Shown: positions 35,861 to 47,590 of the stretch, piece by piece | Numbering within the stretch: the stretch's first letter is position 1 | Layout: every line of letters begins with the position of its first letter | Assembly: GCA_050084985.1 (NCBI GenBank) | Contig: JBITNC010000001.1 | Location: 177,692,001-177,756,000 of the forward strand | DNA from: Nageia nagi | Lineage: Eukaryota; Pinophyta | DNA length: 64,000 nucleotides | Reading direction: 5' to 3' | Position numbers and translations under genes: made by a program | Notes under the pieces: generated by a model | Told to the model about the DNA's origin: nothing | The model's input: only the letters and a program-made list of their open reading frames with translations | The model's database searches: none

Positions 35861-36330
35861 TTTGATGATAAATTATTCTTCATTGAACTACCAAATGAAC
35901 ATGTTTTTCAATTAGATGAGATGGAAATCTTAGTTGAACATGAATAAGATTGGGATATGGTGATATATTTTGATGGATCAAGATCCAAAAAACATGGAGT
36001 TGTTAGTGTTGTATTTTTTACACCTTAAGAAGTTATTATACCTTATTCTTTTAAACTTAATTATTCATGCATGAATAACAATGCTGAGTATGAAGCTCTA
36101 ATATTAGCCATAAAGATAGTTATGAAATTAAATCTAAAGATATTCAAATTCATTGGTGATTCATTACTAATTGAAAACCATGTTAAAGGAATCTTTCAAT
36201 GTAAAGAACCCATATTAAAAAAGTATAAAAAATTGGTAGATAATTTGATACTATCATTTGAAAAATATGATCTAGAAGTAGCACCAAGGCTAACCAATGA
36301 TTCATTAATGCTTTAGCTTCAATTGAATCT
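35861..36330 (+). pseudogene. Element B second RNase H (archaeal-type, Tat hallmark)
   Basis: After a short linker, VIYFDGSRSKKHGVVSVVF (35,960-36,016) carries the first catalytic Asp, NNNAEYEALILAI (36,077-36,115) the catalytic Glu and FIGDSLLIENHVKG (36,150-36,190) the next Asp. This FDGS / AEY / GDS set is the archaeal-type RNase H that Tat-lineage Ty3/gypsy elements carry besides their own. The catalytic residues are still in place. Only a few stops are seen, one TAA near 36,026. Confidence 0.85.
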
Positions 36331-36369
36331 TTAACACCTAAAAATCTCCATTAGAAAACTATTCACATT

Positions 36370-37671
36370 AAGATCATGCAAATTACTCAATCCTCATTAG
36401 AAACAAATAGAGTAGAACATGTGATTCTTGATATTACAATGGAAGACAAGAATTTATGGCATATTCAACTTATGAAATTCCTAAGAGATGGAATCTTGCC
36501 TATTAATCTAACAAAGTCAAATAGAAAAGTGTTTAAATTAAAATCTTCTCATTTTTTTATGCTAGGGGATGTCCTATACCATAGAGGTTTTGATGCAATA
36601 TTTCTCATATGCTTAGAATGGATGGATTTGCAAATTGCAATCTCATGTGCACATGACAAAATATGCAAAGGATATTTTAATGTCCCCATAATAATGAAAT
36701 GAATAATGCATATGGGATATTATTGGCCCACCATGGAGCATGATTGCATATAATATGTTATAATATGTATTAAATTCCAATAATATTCTAATTTATTTAA
36801 TCAACCATCATAGGCATTACAACCCATGCAATCATTATGGCCATTTTCAAGATGGGCATTGCATCTCATAGAATAAATATCTCCTATTTCTTTAGGAGGG
36901 AATAAATTTATAATAATAGATATGGAATACTTTATGAAATGGGTTGAAGCTATTCCTAGAGCATCATATCATTTATCATTTTGGAATTCTTGCTCAAATT
37001 ATTACCAACAATAGAAAGAATTTCAAAAATAAAGAAGTATTAGCTTTATGTAAAGGATATCATATTCAAATTAGTTTTTCAATTCCATATTACACCCAAG
37101 GGAATGGAAAAGCTAAGGCTATGAAACAATTCATAGCATTATACTTAAAATAGTTGATAATTCTCATAGAGATTGGCATGCAAGAATTCCACATGCTTTA
37201 TGGGCTTATCGCACTAGCATTTGAACTCCCACTAGGGAAACCCTATTTTCTTTAGTTTATGGGTAGAAGTACTATTACCTCTAGAAATAGAGATCCCATC
37301 TCTATGAATTGCTTTACAACATTATATCATAAATGAAGCATCTCATCAAATAAGATTAGACCAATTGTTGCTTCTAGATAATAGAAGAGTTAATATGTTA
37401 GAACACATCTGTACCTACCAAAGTCACATTAAACAAGCTATTAATAAAAAAATTTAAAATTTATAAATTTAATATAGGATACCTAGTATTAAAGTAAAAC
37501 TAGCAAACTTCACGAATGGAGAGATAACTTCAAGATAAATTTGCTTCTAATTGGTTAGGATCTTACATGGTTAAGAGAAAATTTGGATTAGGCACGTATC
37601 ACTTAGCTGAGTTAGAAGGTAATGAAGAGCATGAACTAATAAATATCATTTATATTCATCCCTTTTATAGT
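36370..37671 (+). pseudogene. Element B integrase
   Basis: The N-terminal part (36,376-36,702) leads to a zinc region with AHDKICKGYFNVP and MGYYWPTMEHDC. The core is marked by IIIDMEYFMKWVEAIP (about 36,910-36,957), the ITNNRKNFKN region (37,001) and HTQGNGKA (37,090). The C-terminal part has WLGSYMVKRKFGLGTYHLAELEG (about 37,552-37,620) and ends NIIYIHPFYS before TAG. No chromodomain follows. Integrase joins cDNA ends to target DNA. Broken by TAG/TAA stops and several frameshifts. Confidence 0.85.
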
Positions 37672-37756
37672 TAGAATTGGTTTTATTATTTATGTATAGA
37701 TTGTAAATATTTTAAAATTCCTACAATGAACTGATAAAGATAAATGGATTTAACAT

Positions 37757-38883
37757 ATGATGATTAAGAGAAGCAAAAGTGTTCATGTGCCACTAGAAAG
37801 AAAAGGAATAAGGTAAGAACCCTAGTTTAAGAAGTCTAGATATTTGGGAGATAGAGCCATATCTAGACTCACTAAATTCACTTTTCCAAAAGTATGGAAT
37901 GTTCTTCAATTACCTATTGATATACATAGGGATCAAGCCTTATATCATGGTCTAGGTACATATGATGGTTGGAAAATATGTATTAAAGGAGAGAATATTG
38001 AAATTTACTTAGATAGGGCCATGTATTTCTAAGTTTTTTTTATCATTATTATGATAAAGTACATAAAATAAATTTACTATGCTTGTATTGGCCAAATGCA
38101 AAACCTAAACTTATTCTTGACTATACTTTTAATGATTGGGTTCTAGATGTTGCATCCCAAAATCTACAAAGCTTACACCTAATAATAATTTGGATGAATC
38201 AGCTTGTAGGAGATCTGTTTCATCAAAAGTTAACATATAATTTTTCTCCTTCATTTCTACCTAGACCTAGGAAATCAAAAAGAGTTAAAAGACATATCAA
38301 TAAATGATTTTCTCTAATAAAGTCAAGATTCATATCCCCATCACCTTTTGATTATCATGGAAAAATAGTGATGATCAAAAGGTTAGAAATTCCTAAACAA
38401 CAACATATTCAACTCAATTGCATTCATCAAAGTTTCATGGATAGGTATAAATGAGATGTTTATATGCAATTACTTCAAAAAAATCCTTACATACTTATGA
38501 CATATTTTCTTAATTTACCTAAAGAAGTGCAATTAGAAATAGCTAAGAAATTCTTTAAAATACATGCATCAAATGCATGTGAAGTAAAAATAAATGGTTT
38601 CAAGGTTTTAATTGAAATAAAGGCATAATAAATGTTGATAGAACAAGAATTTAAAATGAGTTTAATACAATGGTTCCATCTACATTATCCCTATGATAAG
38701 CCCAAAATTATGATAGATTGCATTGAAGATGTTCATATCAAATTTATGGGTTACCCTCTTATTTTGAATTCAGTTATTTTTTATCAAGTATTATCATACT
38801 TTGCATCAATTTTTCAAAATACAAGGTTTTATATGCTTACAATTCATTATTTAGTAATAATTATTGTGCAAACAATTCCTTGA
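37757..38883 (+). pseudogene. Unrecognised extra sense frame after integrase in element B
   Basis: It begins with MMIKRSKSVHVPLERKGIR at 37,757, about 85 bases after the integrase stop. It runs in one frame to about 38,030 (FTFPKVWNVLQLPIDIHRDQ, YHGLGTYDGWKICIKGENIE), then with a single frame change continues to 38,883 (NDWVLDVASQNLQSLHLI, PSFLPRPRKSKRVKRHI, LPKEVQLEIAKKFFKIHAS, MLIEQEFKMSLIQWFHLHYP). Only about seven stops occur in 375 codons, so it was probably a real gene. I do not recognise a family. It is basic in the middle and Leu/Ile-rich at the end. It could be an accessory protein of this element lineage. Confidence 0.6.
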
Positions 38884-41800
38884 ATGTGAAAATACTATTT
38901 GAGAAAATCAATCAAAATCTAAATAAAAGAAAATAAATCAAAGATATTAGACAAGTATATTGTTCTAATATCATTAATAAAATCTTTGGTGTTTTTTTAG
39001 GGAGCCTTGTTTGATACTTTCTACTCTGGACTTGTCCATTACAATCGATTCCACTACCTCTTGCTTCTCTATGTCCAACATACATACCTTCCTCTTTGAC
39101 AATTCCTGAGGTACATACTAAAGCTTCAACTTCATCCATAAAATTCAAAAGAGTCATTAGGAATTTTAAATCACAACCACCAATCTTACCCCTCATTTTA
39201 TATCCCATTCAATCCCAACCATCTATTCTAGGATAAGGTCCTATTCACCTTCAATTACGATCTCCTTACTATTACTTCTTGGATCATGGAAATTGGGTTA
39301 TTCATAGGAAAGCTATTTGTCATCATCACTCAAGGGTTGTAAATCATCTTGCAATATGAAAACCAAAAAAAAGAAAATAAAAATATTATAAAAATAAAGT
39401 AATATAAAAATAATAAAAACATTTAAAAAATTCAAAAATAAATAAAAATTTATATCATGTATATATGTGTTTGTATTTATGTATATATTGCTTGATCTTT
39501 GCATGCCTATTAATTATTCTCATGCAAATAAAAACTTTATATATGTTATATCTTTATAGAACCTTGTATAAATTATAAAATTTTCATATGATATTGCAAG
39601 TGGTTGATTACATTCTAAAAATACCAAGCATCATGATCCATCCCCATTGTGCTTCCAAACCTATAAATCAAGAGGTATTTTATCCATATCACATTTCACA
39701 TATTCCTTGGGAATTATCCTCCCTTCATATTTCACAATCACCATGTACATTCCCAAGTGACCATATAGAGAGTCAAGTCCAACCATCAGATTTAGATACA
39801 AATCACTTTTATGAGTTACCTAAGGGTGTTAAATACAAGATTTTTTCTATGATGATATTATCAAGTTTATTAGATAGGTTTGAATATTACTATAATGCTC
39901 TAAAAGATTCCTTTTGGGTAGACCTCTATCTTGATCATAAACTATATTGAGGAACTTGCCTAATTTGTAACATACCTAATGAAGTATTTCTCCAAAATCT
40001 TATCTACCTACTTTCTAAACTAGATTTCATATGGAGGATTATTATTAATGCCCATGTCAGCCCATTTGTTTTATAGACAAATTAAATTATGTGGGCCACC
40101 ATCCTTACATCCTTATGAGTCTTTTAATGAGCTCACCATGGCCCATATAATATATGTGAATGTTTTTTATTTGGACATCATGTTTTTGGTATCTATCACT
40201 CACCATGCCACTCATTGGATTGTCAATCATACCATTTGTACTCATTTCCATTTTCACTCCATCACCCATAGTGATCTACGAAAACTCTCATAGATCCATT
40301 ATGTATAGATAGAAGATATTAACTAAAAAAATTCAAAAAATAAAAATAAAAAAAAAAAAATCAAAAATTTAAAAAATTTAAAAAATATTTACATATATAT
40401 ATATATACCTAAATTTTTTTTTGAAGTGTATTGGCTTTTGGGTGTGTTGCCCTATGTGTTTATATCATACCATTATGTTCACTTTGTCCATTTTTTCCAT
40501 CATTGTAAAATTATTAAATGTAAAGCATGATTATCATAGTAACCTACAAAGATAAGTATGTATATATCCTACATATCCATCCATATATTGTTCATATATA
40601 TAGTTGTACATATAAATAAAGGAGTAGTTTATAGGTATAGTATTTATACCCTATTTTGTCTAAACATATTTCCTTGTACATTGTTAGGATATTATGAACT
40701 CACATACTTTTACACATTATAAATCTCTAAAGAATCAAAAATTTGATGTTCCTTGGGCATAATTTTGAGTAATTATTCATCCTATTATTTCACTTCATCC
40801 TAAACCCAAGAGATAGGATATAAGAACAAAAAATAGGGAGAAAAAATGTACATAAAAAAAGAGAGAAAATATAGAAACAAAAAAGAAAATAAAATTAGAA
40901 TTCTTGGGTGATTATAGTATCCTTTATCGGGGTTATGGATGCCTAAATGGTAATAGAGCAAGGTTGTAATGGGATCTAGGGGTTAATCTTCATTAGGGCT
41001 ATGAATGCCTGTATGGTAGTGAGGTATACCTTACAAAAAGGTGACATATCCACCCTTGGAAATGGACTTCTAGATGTTTCAATTAGATGAATCAACTTAT
41101 ATAGTTTATCCTCTTAAAATATTAAACTAGCGAGCATTAATAGAAGGAAATAAATATCATTGCAAACACATGATTTCATAGTAAATTTAAGTGTATCATA
41201 TTTTTTTTATATCATCCTTAGTAGAAGAAATTGAAACAAAAATTTATTTTATGAAGTTAGTGTGAATATATTACTTATTACACTTCTTTATTATATTATG
41301 TGTCCACCTCATTCCATGACACTTATATCTCATTATTATAATCTTGGTAGGTTAACTAAATTATCATGTTTAACATCTAAGTAGTTATACCATCCATTCA
41401 TATTCATTTATTCATGTTTATATATCCATAGCATTATACATTCATACATTTATACATGTGTATTCATATCATTTATACCATTCATACCATCTTACATACA
41501 TGCATCATACAATTTGTATAAATAGCCAAGAAAAATAGAAAATGATGATATCTGATTCCATACTATTACAAATAAAATATTTTTCAAAATTTAGCAAATA
41601 ACTATAATGTTCTTAAATAATTTAAAAGATCACATTATATTAAAAATCATTCATTAATTAACATACCAAATATTAATGTGATACAACACAAACAAATCCA
41701 TCATCATGATATAAAACATGAGAATTAAAATATAACCTAAGATTCATCAATCATAACACTACACATGACAATATCAAACTACAATTCATCAAAACCATCA

Positions 41801-42023
41801 TCATAAATATGACTATCCAAAATATCATCACATGTATATATCAAAAAATAATCATGTAGTGTTCATCGCCTAGCCATAAATAAAACATCCATCCAATATA
41901 ACCCCTAATCATGATCACCATGATCCAAAAAAAGAATCTAATATAACATCCATCAACAAATATAATTCTAATCATTAGTATCATAAACCAATAATAATAT
42001 AACATAACAAGTAATCATAGTGA
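38884..42023 (+). other. Long AT-rich spacer of element B between the extra frame and antisense gene
   Basis: About 3.1 kb. A-rich low-complexity blocks lie at 39,355-39,460 and 40,320-40,410. A partly open stretch, 39,588-39,950 with a sister frame at 40,048-40,293, reads as sense protein without a recognised domain (SHIPWELSSLHISQS, FYELPKGVKYKIF). It may be a further decayed frame. From 41,390 to 42,000 the text is rich in CATTTATA/ATCATA phrases. I see no LTR boundary here. Confidence 0.45.
39588..40293 (+). pseudogene. Possible decayed sense frame in the element B spacer
   Basis: Two neighbouring open pieces (39,588-39,950 and 40,048-40,293) separated by stops. Composition is protein-like in places, but no motif is recognised. 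Both are much shorter than the extra frame upstream, and chance openness cannot be excluded in such AT-rich DNA. Confidence 0.25.
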
Positions 42024-44079
42024 TCAATTTATGGGTGCATTCTCATAATTACTACCCTCACCACCATCTTGGTCATTGGTCTCACCTATCTCATGATCCC
42101 TTTCAGCTAAAACTTTGGGAATACCTATGCTTCGCTCCCATCTTGTTACTCATAGCTCAACTAATTCTTAATGATAATGAGAAGAAATAGTAGTCACACT
42201 CTTGCTATGAGAAGTTACATCCCTAGCTTGACCTCTTTGCACATTGGAAGCACCCTTTGCTTCAATAGTTGTAGTTGTAGGAAGTTTATGGACATCCAAG
42301 GGAATGTAACTTGGAGGAGGAATAGTATAATAAACTCTAAGATAATATACATGAACACCCACCAACCAAGTATCTATAAGCTCATAGTAGTAATCTCATT
42401 TCCTACAAATATTCCTAATGAATGAAAAGGATTTTCTCTCTACACATTCTAATGTACTAGCATCCCTAACCTGCTACTACAAAGTTTGAAACATGGCTCA
42501 AACTATGTCTCTCTCCTATCTATAATAGTCATACTTGGCCCTATACCTAAGTCTTTTCTCATTAAAATATTTGTACTATAACTAATCATGCATAAACTCA
42601 TTATCTTCATGAGCCTAGTCAAGTAATGATCAGGACTAGGCTAATAAAAACTTTAGCTCTAAAATCTTACCCAATAATGGATAAATGCTAGGAACCTATA
42701 GGCAAGTACCTCCACCTTTATAGCTCCCTCTCCTATCTCTTCTACTTGATTATCCTTAGCCTGAGGGACATCCTCCTCACTTGATACATCCATCTTAGAA
42801 ATTACCCCTTTGGTCCCATTTCACCATATTGACCCTCAGTCACGTTAGGTCCAACCCTAGGATCCTCTACATGCTGATGTAGTATTGGACCTAATCATCC
42901 TCATCTCCCTCCTCTTGCTCAACCTACCACCAAGTAGTAAACATCTTGATAACACCCACATTATCATCTATAACCTCCTCATTTATACCCTCCTCTTGAG
43001 TAGGATTAGGCTTTTTATAAACTAAAGTTTGAAGGCCATCAATGGGAAGAGTCTCCTTGCATTGGTATATCATAAGATCTAGAGGTGCATCCTATAAAAG
43101 AGCAAACTAGCACTTAACATGATCAAACTAAAAGTACTCTAGAAAATTATTTTATCAAACACTAAGAACCCTAACCTACCTAATCCTTAAAAGCTCATCC
43201 TCAAGCTCATCCCATGTTGGATACAAGTGGTAAGGCCTAAACCTTACATGATCTGACACTAGCTATGTAAGCATAGTACGATAATAATGAACATCTCTAC
43301 AGACACCATATATTAGGTGAATATAAAATTCCTCCCTCTATCTCATGATATCAGTGGGATAGTTTATGTGGCTAGCAAAACCAAGAATAGGAATTCCATG
43401 AGGAAAAGCCATTGTAATATGCTTGTATGCCCATGCTTGAAGAGTAATGGTCATTGATAATAAGGCTTTGTGACCTTGAGAATAAAAGACTAACTCTCTA
43501 TAACACTATGTTAACAATATATACACCCAAGCATACATTGTGCCATGTTGAATCATGTTTGCAACAACAAGTAATAATGACCATGAAAATCTACTACTGG
43601 TAGTATCAGGTAGGGCATAATACTAAATCATGCCCATTAAAAAGGAGAACATGATTTTCCCCTACTGATCATCCTACTAGTACTGATAGTATCTAAAGTC
43701 CCTCAAGCTAATCGTAGACATAATTGTATCCACTTTGTCAACCTCATACAAGTAGGAAATGGATTGTAGAACATCATCTCTATCAACCATATGTTGAATG
43801 CATGGCCCATGAATGGGTAATTGGTACAAATGATGAATATCCTCCATAGTAATAGTCATCTATCCTATCAATAGATGAAAGGTAGAATTGGTGGAGTCCC
43901 ACCTCTCATGCAAAGCTATTAAAAGAGGGTAGTCTTAGTGGATACAACCCATGTAGGGTCTAGCCCCAAAACCCACACTCCAAAAGAAAGTGTGGTCTGT
44001 AGTTGTAAGAAAGGGACATCCCTCCTATAGAATTGTGTGCTAATGCCCTTAAGGCTTTAATATGTTCTAAACCTAAGAA

Positions 44080-44427
44080 GCTAACTAAAAAAATCTAATG
44101 TTGAATGTCAAGGATTCATAACCAAGTTGTAGAATCATCAGCATTCACTAGTTGAACATCGAGGATTCATAACCAAGTTGTAGAATCATCTACATCCACT
44201 AGCTAAACATTGATGAGCTTGAAGATCTTCAACTTTGGCCAATGATTATGGTCAAAAATTTGTAAAATTATCAAAAAAACTTGAATCTAACTAAAATTCA
44301 AAATGTAAATGGTTAAAAAGTGTATAAATACAAAAATAATTACTCCTACAATTTTATTTTTTAAATTAAGACCTAAAAAATGATAAATTAAGCAAAAAAT
44401 CAAAAAATAAGGATTTTAAAACCCTAC
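44080..44427 (-). other. Likely intron 1 of the element B PMD gene (acceptor approximate)
   Basis: The donor GAG|GTAGGG at 44,427 is in phase 0, as in element C. The acceptor is not certain; a TTTTTTTAG at about 44,086-44,078 is the best candidate. Inside is a 51-bp direct duplication (AGGATTCATAACCAAGTTGT at 44,111 and 44,162). Confidence 0.5.
44111..44212 (+). repeat. 51-bp tandem duplication
   Basis: AGGATTCATAACCAAGTTGTAGAATCATC begins at 44,111 and again at 44,162, followed by similar CA-TTCACTAG / CATCCACTAG text. There are two copies, diverged mainly in the second half. Confidence 0.85.
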
Positions 44428-44478
44428 CTCCTCTTTGATTAACTTCATCCAAATAGTTGGCCTCCTTCTCAATGGCAT

Positions 44479-44801
44479 CTATGCCTAGGGAATGTGATGG
44501 GGTGGTAAATAGATAGGTCAATCATGAAAAGGGGAGAAAGAAACTAACAAGGCTCTAGAAAAGCATACAAGACAAATAAGAAAATGACAAGTCACTTTGT
44601 CATTTTTATTTTGACTATGACCAGGAATGTTAATGATTTTAATATGGACATTGATGATTTCCATGTGACATCAGTTATTGAAACCAGTCATCAATGACTC
44701 ATAACATAATGAATATACTAAATATATATATATATATATATAATAATTCAAAAATGAGAGAATAATGAGTAAAATAGTTAATCCCTATTTCTAGTTGATT
44801 A
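44479..44801 (+). other. Spacer before the 3' LTR of element B, with (TA)n
   Basis: No frame. It contains a TA dinucleotide run at about 44,720-44,742 (roughly 12 units). No clean polypurine tract is visible at the LTR edge. It would contain the promoter of the antisense PMD gene, but no TATA box as clear as that of element C is seen. Confidence 0.5.
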
Positions 44802-45527
44802 TTGAGACAAAAAATAACCAATCATGAACAAAAAACACATAAATTCCTAAACTCTCCTTTTAGTTTAAGTTTAGCTTAGTTTCATAACAAAAAAAAATAC
44901 AAAAAATACTTAAACTTTTTCTAGCATAGGAATCTGAGTGAGAAATGTGTACCTGAGATTCCTTATGAGGTAACATTAAGAAAACCATTTTTAAATACCT
45001 TGCACTAAAAACAAATTTTATCAAAAAACCCTAAAAATCTATAAATAAAGTCTTCAACCATGAAAGAAAGGGACCCAATTTTAATGCAAAGTTACCTTAT
45101 CAAAACACATCTAGGTTTTACTGAGTTAGATGCATTATTGTTTTACATATTATATGCCTATTTATGCTCATTTTACACTAATTTTATATTATGAAAAGGT
45201 ATTTTTTTCTATTCGCATATGTGTAGGGTCAATAGGTGCAAAATAATTGGACTAATCAGAGAAAGTCTTAAAAAATTATAGAGAATAAAGAGATCCATAT
45301 TTATTCTTGTAGGTTTTAGAATACAATCCTCAAAGTTTGTAGACACTAAATCAAGCCTATGAAGACCTTTATTATTCTTATGTAAAAATCCCTTTTGCAA
45401 GACAATGAATCAAAATATATTCTTCATTTATAATCATTTTGAGGTCTACTCAACAGCAATAAAGAAAAATGTTTGTTGTAACATGTCTTGCCTTGTTTGG
45501 TAATAGGGTTACTTTTTGAGTATGACA
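44802..45527 (+). repeat. 3' LTR of element B
   Basis: The right 490 bases match 15,101-15,185 plus 20,672-21,081. A TATA-like CTATAAATAAAG lies at about 45,037. The left end is less certain: TTGAGACAAAAAATAACC aligns with TGTAGACACCCAAAAAG of the left LTR. It ends TATGACA, followed by the duplication CTAGG. Confidence 0.75.
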
Positions 45528-45532
45528 CTAGG
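45528..45532 (+). repeat. Right target-site duplication of element B (CTAGG)
   Basis: Partner of ATAGG at 14,749-14,753, with one difference. The reading frame of element D continues directly after it. Confidence 0.75.
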
Positions 45533-46266
45533 TTTAGAACTAGTAAATTTGGCTACACGTAAAGGAAGGGGAGGTGAGAAAGCACCTCCACCTAGAGAGA
45601 TAATACCTCAACAATTAGTATAACTAATTAATATTTAATTGTAAATATAACCTTCTAGATCAATTATTATAATTAAGAATCAATTAGAGCAACAAGTAAG
45701 GTTAACTCCAACCAAGTTATCCGATTTGATATAAAAATATAAGGCTCATAGAGATGCCTTAAATGATATACTTAAGATAATTGAGCTATAAAATGATGAT
45801 CCCAATGATTTTATGGATTTTTGAGCATCCATATAGGACTATCATGTTTTACATGGATCAAGTATATCATTCTCTAGGAGTAAAGAAAAAATATCTCAAT
45901 ATTTATATCATTGTAGATATATATAATAAAGTGGTAAAAAGAGTCATGTTTGATGAGGATTCATTTATCAATGTGGTTTTTATTGTTGCACTTAAAAATC
46001 TCAAGATACCTATATCATATTTAAGTGATATAATATTATCCATAAGGACCCTTAACAATACTTTATCTACTACTTTAGGAGTTGTTGTGATCCCCATTAA
46101 GGTGGGACTAAGATGTATTCCTACAACTTGTCATGTGGTAGAAGGCAAAATGCAATACAATATTCTTTTGGGTAAATCTTGGATAGATAAGATGGAGAGT
46201 GTCTCATCTTCTATACATGGTTTCTCCAAGTATTTGTATGAGGGTAAAATACCTTCACCATTGTAA
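45533..46266 (+). pseudogene. Element D gag end and protease
   Basis: Continues the frame broken at 14,753 with LELVNLATRKGRGG. Open part 45,781-46,266 holds the aspartic protease: KRVMFDEDSFINVVF at the active site (DEDS where D-G-G-S is usual), KNLKIPISYL and NILLGKSWIDKM (about 46,159-46,194). The replaced active-site Gly shows inactivity. Confidence 0.8.
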
Positions 46267-47590
46267 CTTAATTCATGATCTTGATTCTTTTTCTATGCCT
46301 ATTTTGTTTCCCATAACCATCCTTATGAAAAATAATCCTAATTAGGCATCATCATCTAGTTCATAAGGTCCTCAACCTCACATCCTCATCAAGATCAATC
46401 ACTTGGTTCAACATCTTTATCATCATAACCTCCATTAGATGTACTTCACCCTACACATCCCAATGGTAAGTCACCCATGCAATCTCCTCCAATGGGTTTG
46501 AGGAATCAATTTAAGAAGCCTCAACCCAAGGCCACTAAACCTCAATCCTACAATTAGGTTCCCCCATCTAGTGACCTCTATCATTCATCATGCATGACAT
46601 ATCAACCTTCTCAAGAGGAAGAGCGTCAAACTTCTCCTCATGTTGATAAGGTCACCTAGGATAAGGATGATGACAATGATGCTTATAATCTTTATCATAT
46701 CTTAGTCTAATATGTTATTCTTATCCTAGTGGGATATCTTATTAAGGATGTATCTTATAACATCCAATTAGTTGGGGATTTTGGCCAATCTCAAGATACC
46801 TCTAATGCTATCAAGTTTGTGGTTCCTTTAGGTCTAATTCTTAAGAAATATTTTTTTATCTGATATCCATTTTGACCATCCTTTGAAAGAGAAGTCTTAT
46901 GCTAATATTGAATACTTATCTCATCCTAACTTCATTTATTAATATTTTGAACATTGTAAATATCAAGGTTATGGCCTAGGCCAGTATGAGAAATGTGTGG
47001 TCAATGCTTTTCAAATTATTTTTCAAGCAAGTCATGACAAGTAGGCCTTGGTTTCAAGGGTCTAAAATCTTTTGTGCTTGAAGAGTAGTTTTCTAATCTT
47101 GATATTCATGATCAATATTTTTATGTTGATGATATTGGTCTTTATTTGTGTCCTTCTAATCTTGCTTCATTAGATTGTTATATCCCTTTGGACTTATTTG
47201 ATGATCATTTATCTTCCAAATGATAAATTTTATCAAAATGATTTCTATATATGAGGAATATATTTTTATCATCCCCTTGATGGTGACTCTTTGATTGTTG
47301 TAAATCTTGAATCTGTGGATTCCTCCTTGCCACCATTAGGATTCTTTTCACCAAGTGATTTTTTTCTTCCTCCTCACTTTTCCTTAGATGAGGCATCTTC
47401 ATCTACTCTTATGTATCATAGATTACATCATGGCAAAGATGATTACTCATATATTCTTTTCCTAAATCAATTTGAACATGGGGTCTCACATACACATTAG
47501 AGGTCTAGTTAAAGTTAACATTAGTGATGATCTTGAAAATCCTAAGATTAACTATGTTAGTGATGTTTTGATTGAGCCTGTTTAGGATCT
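46267..47590 (+). pseudogene. Element D protease-RT linker region
   Basis: A mostly broken stretch with Ser/Pro-rich readable pieces (47,291-47,500, LPPLGFFSPSDFFLPPHF) and a segment with ANIEYLSHPNFIY and YQGYGLGQYEKC (about 46,900-47,000). The latter matches, in position and Gly/Tyr style, the linker of element B. No catalytic domain. Confidence 0.5.

Larger units (their letters stand above)
42024..44478 (-). pseudogene. Antisense plant mobile domain (PMD) gene of element B
   Basis: ATG at 44,478; a short first exon (17 codons, MPLRRRPTIWMKLIKEE) ends at 44,428 before a GTAGGG donor. The PMD is readable from about 44,010: TTTDHTFFWSVGFGARP, LLIALHERWDSTNSTFHLL, MTITMEDIHHLYQLPIHG (43,859-43,806), then AYKHITMAFPHGIPILGF and a region with RFRPYHLYPTWDELEDELL (about 43,240-43,185) and FDHVKC. 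The C-terminus has a coiled-coil-like segment and ends NYENAPIN before TGA at 42,026-42,024. Stops are mostly TAG at expected Gln sites. It is related to, but clearly diverged from, the PMD gene in element C. Confidence 0.85.
14754..45527 (+). mobile_element. Element B: Tat-type Ty3/gypsy retrotransposon, about 17 kb before it was itself interrupted
   Basis: Order: 5' LTR split by a LINE (14,754-15,185 and 20,672-21,081), leader, gag, protease, RT split by element C, RNase H, second archaeal-type RNase H, integrase, an extra sense frame (37,757-38,883), a long spacer, an antisense PMD gene (44,478-42,024) and 3' LTR (44,802-45,527). Removal of the LINE and element C leaves about 17.2 kb, in the range of large Tat/Ogre-like elements. 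The second RNase H type after the ordinary one and the absence of a chromodomain support Tat. Confidence 0.82.

Noticed and set aside
44720-44742. TA dinucleotide run as a functional site
   Set aside because: Simple-sequence runs are common in such AT-rich DNA and nothing around it suggests more than a microsatellite.
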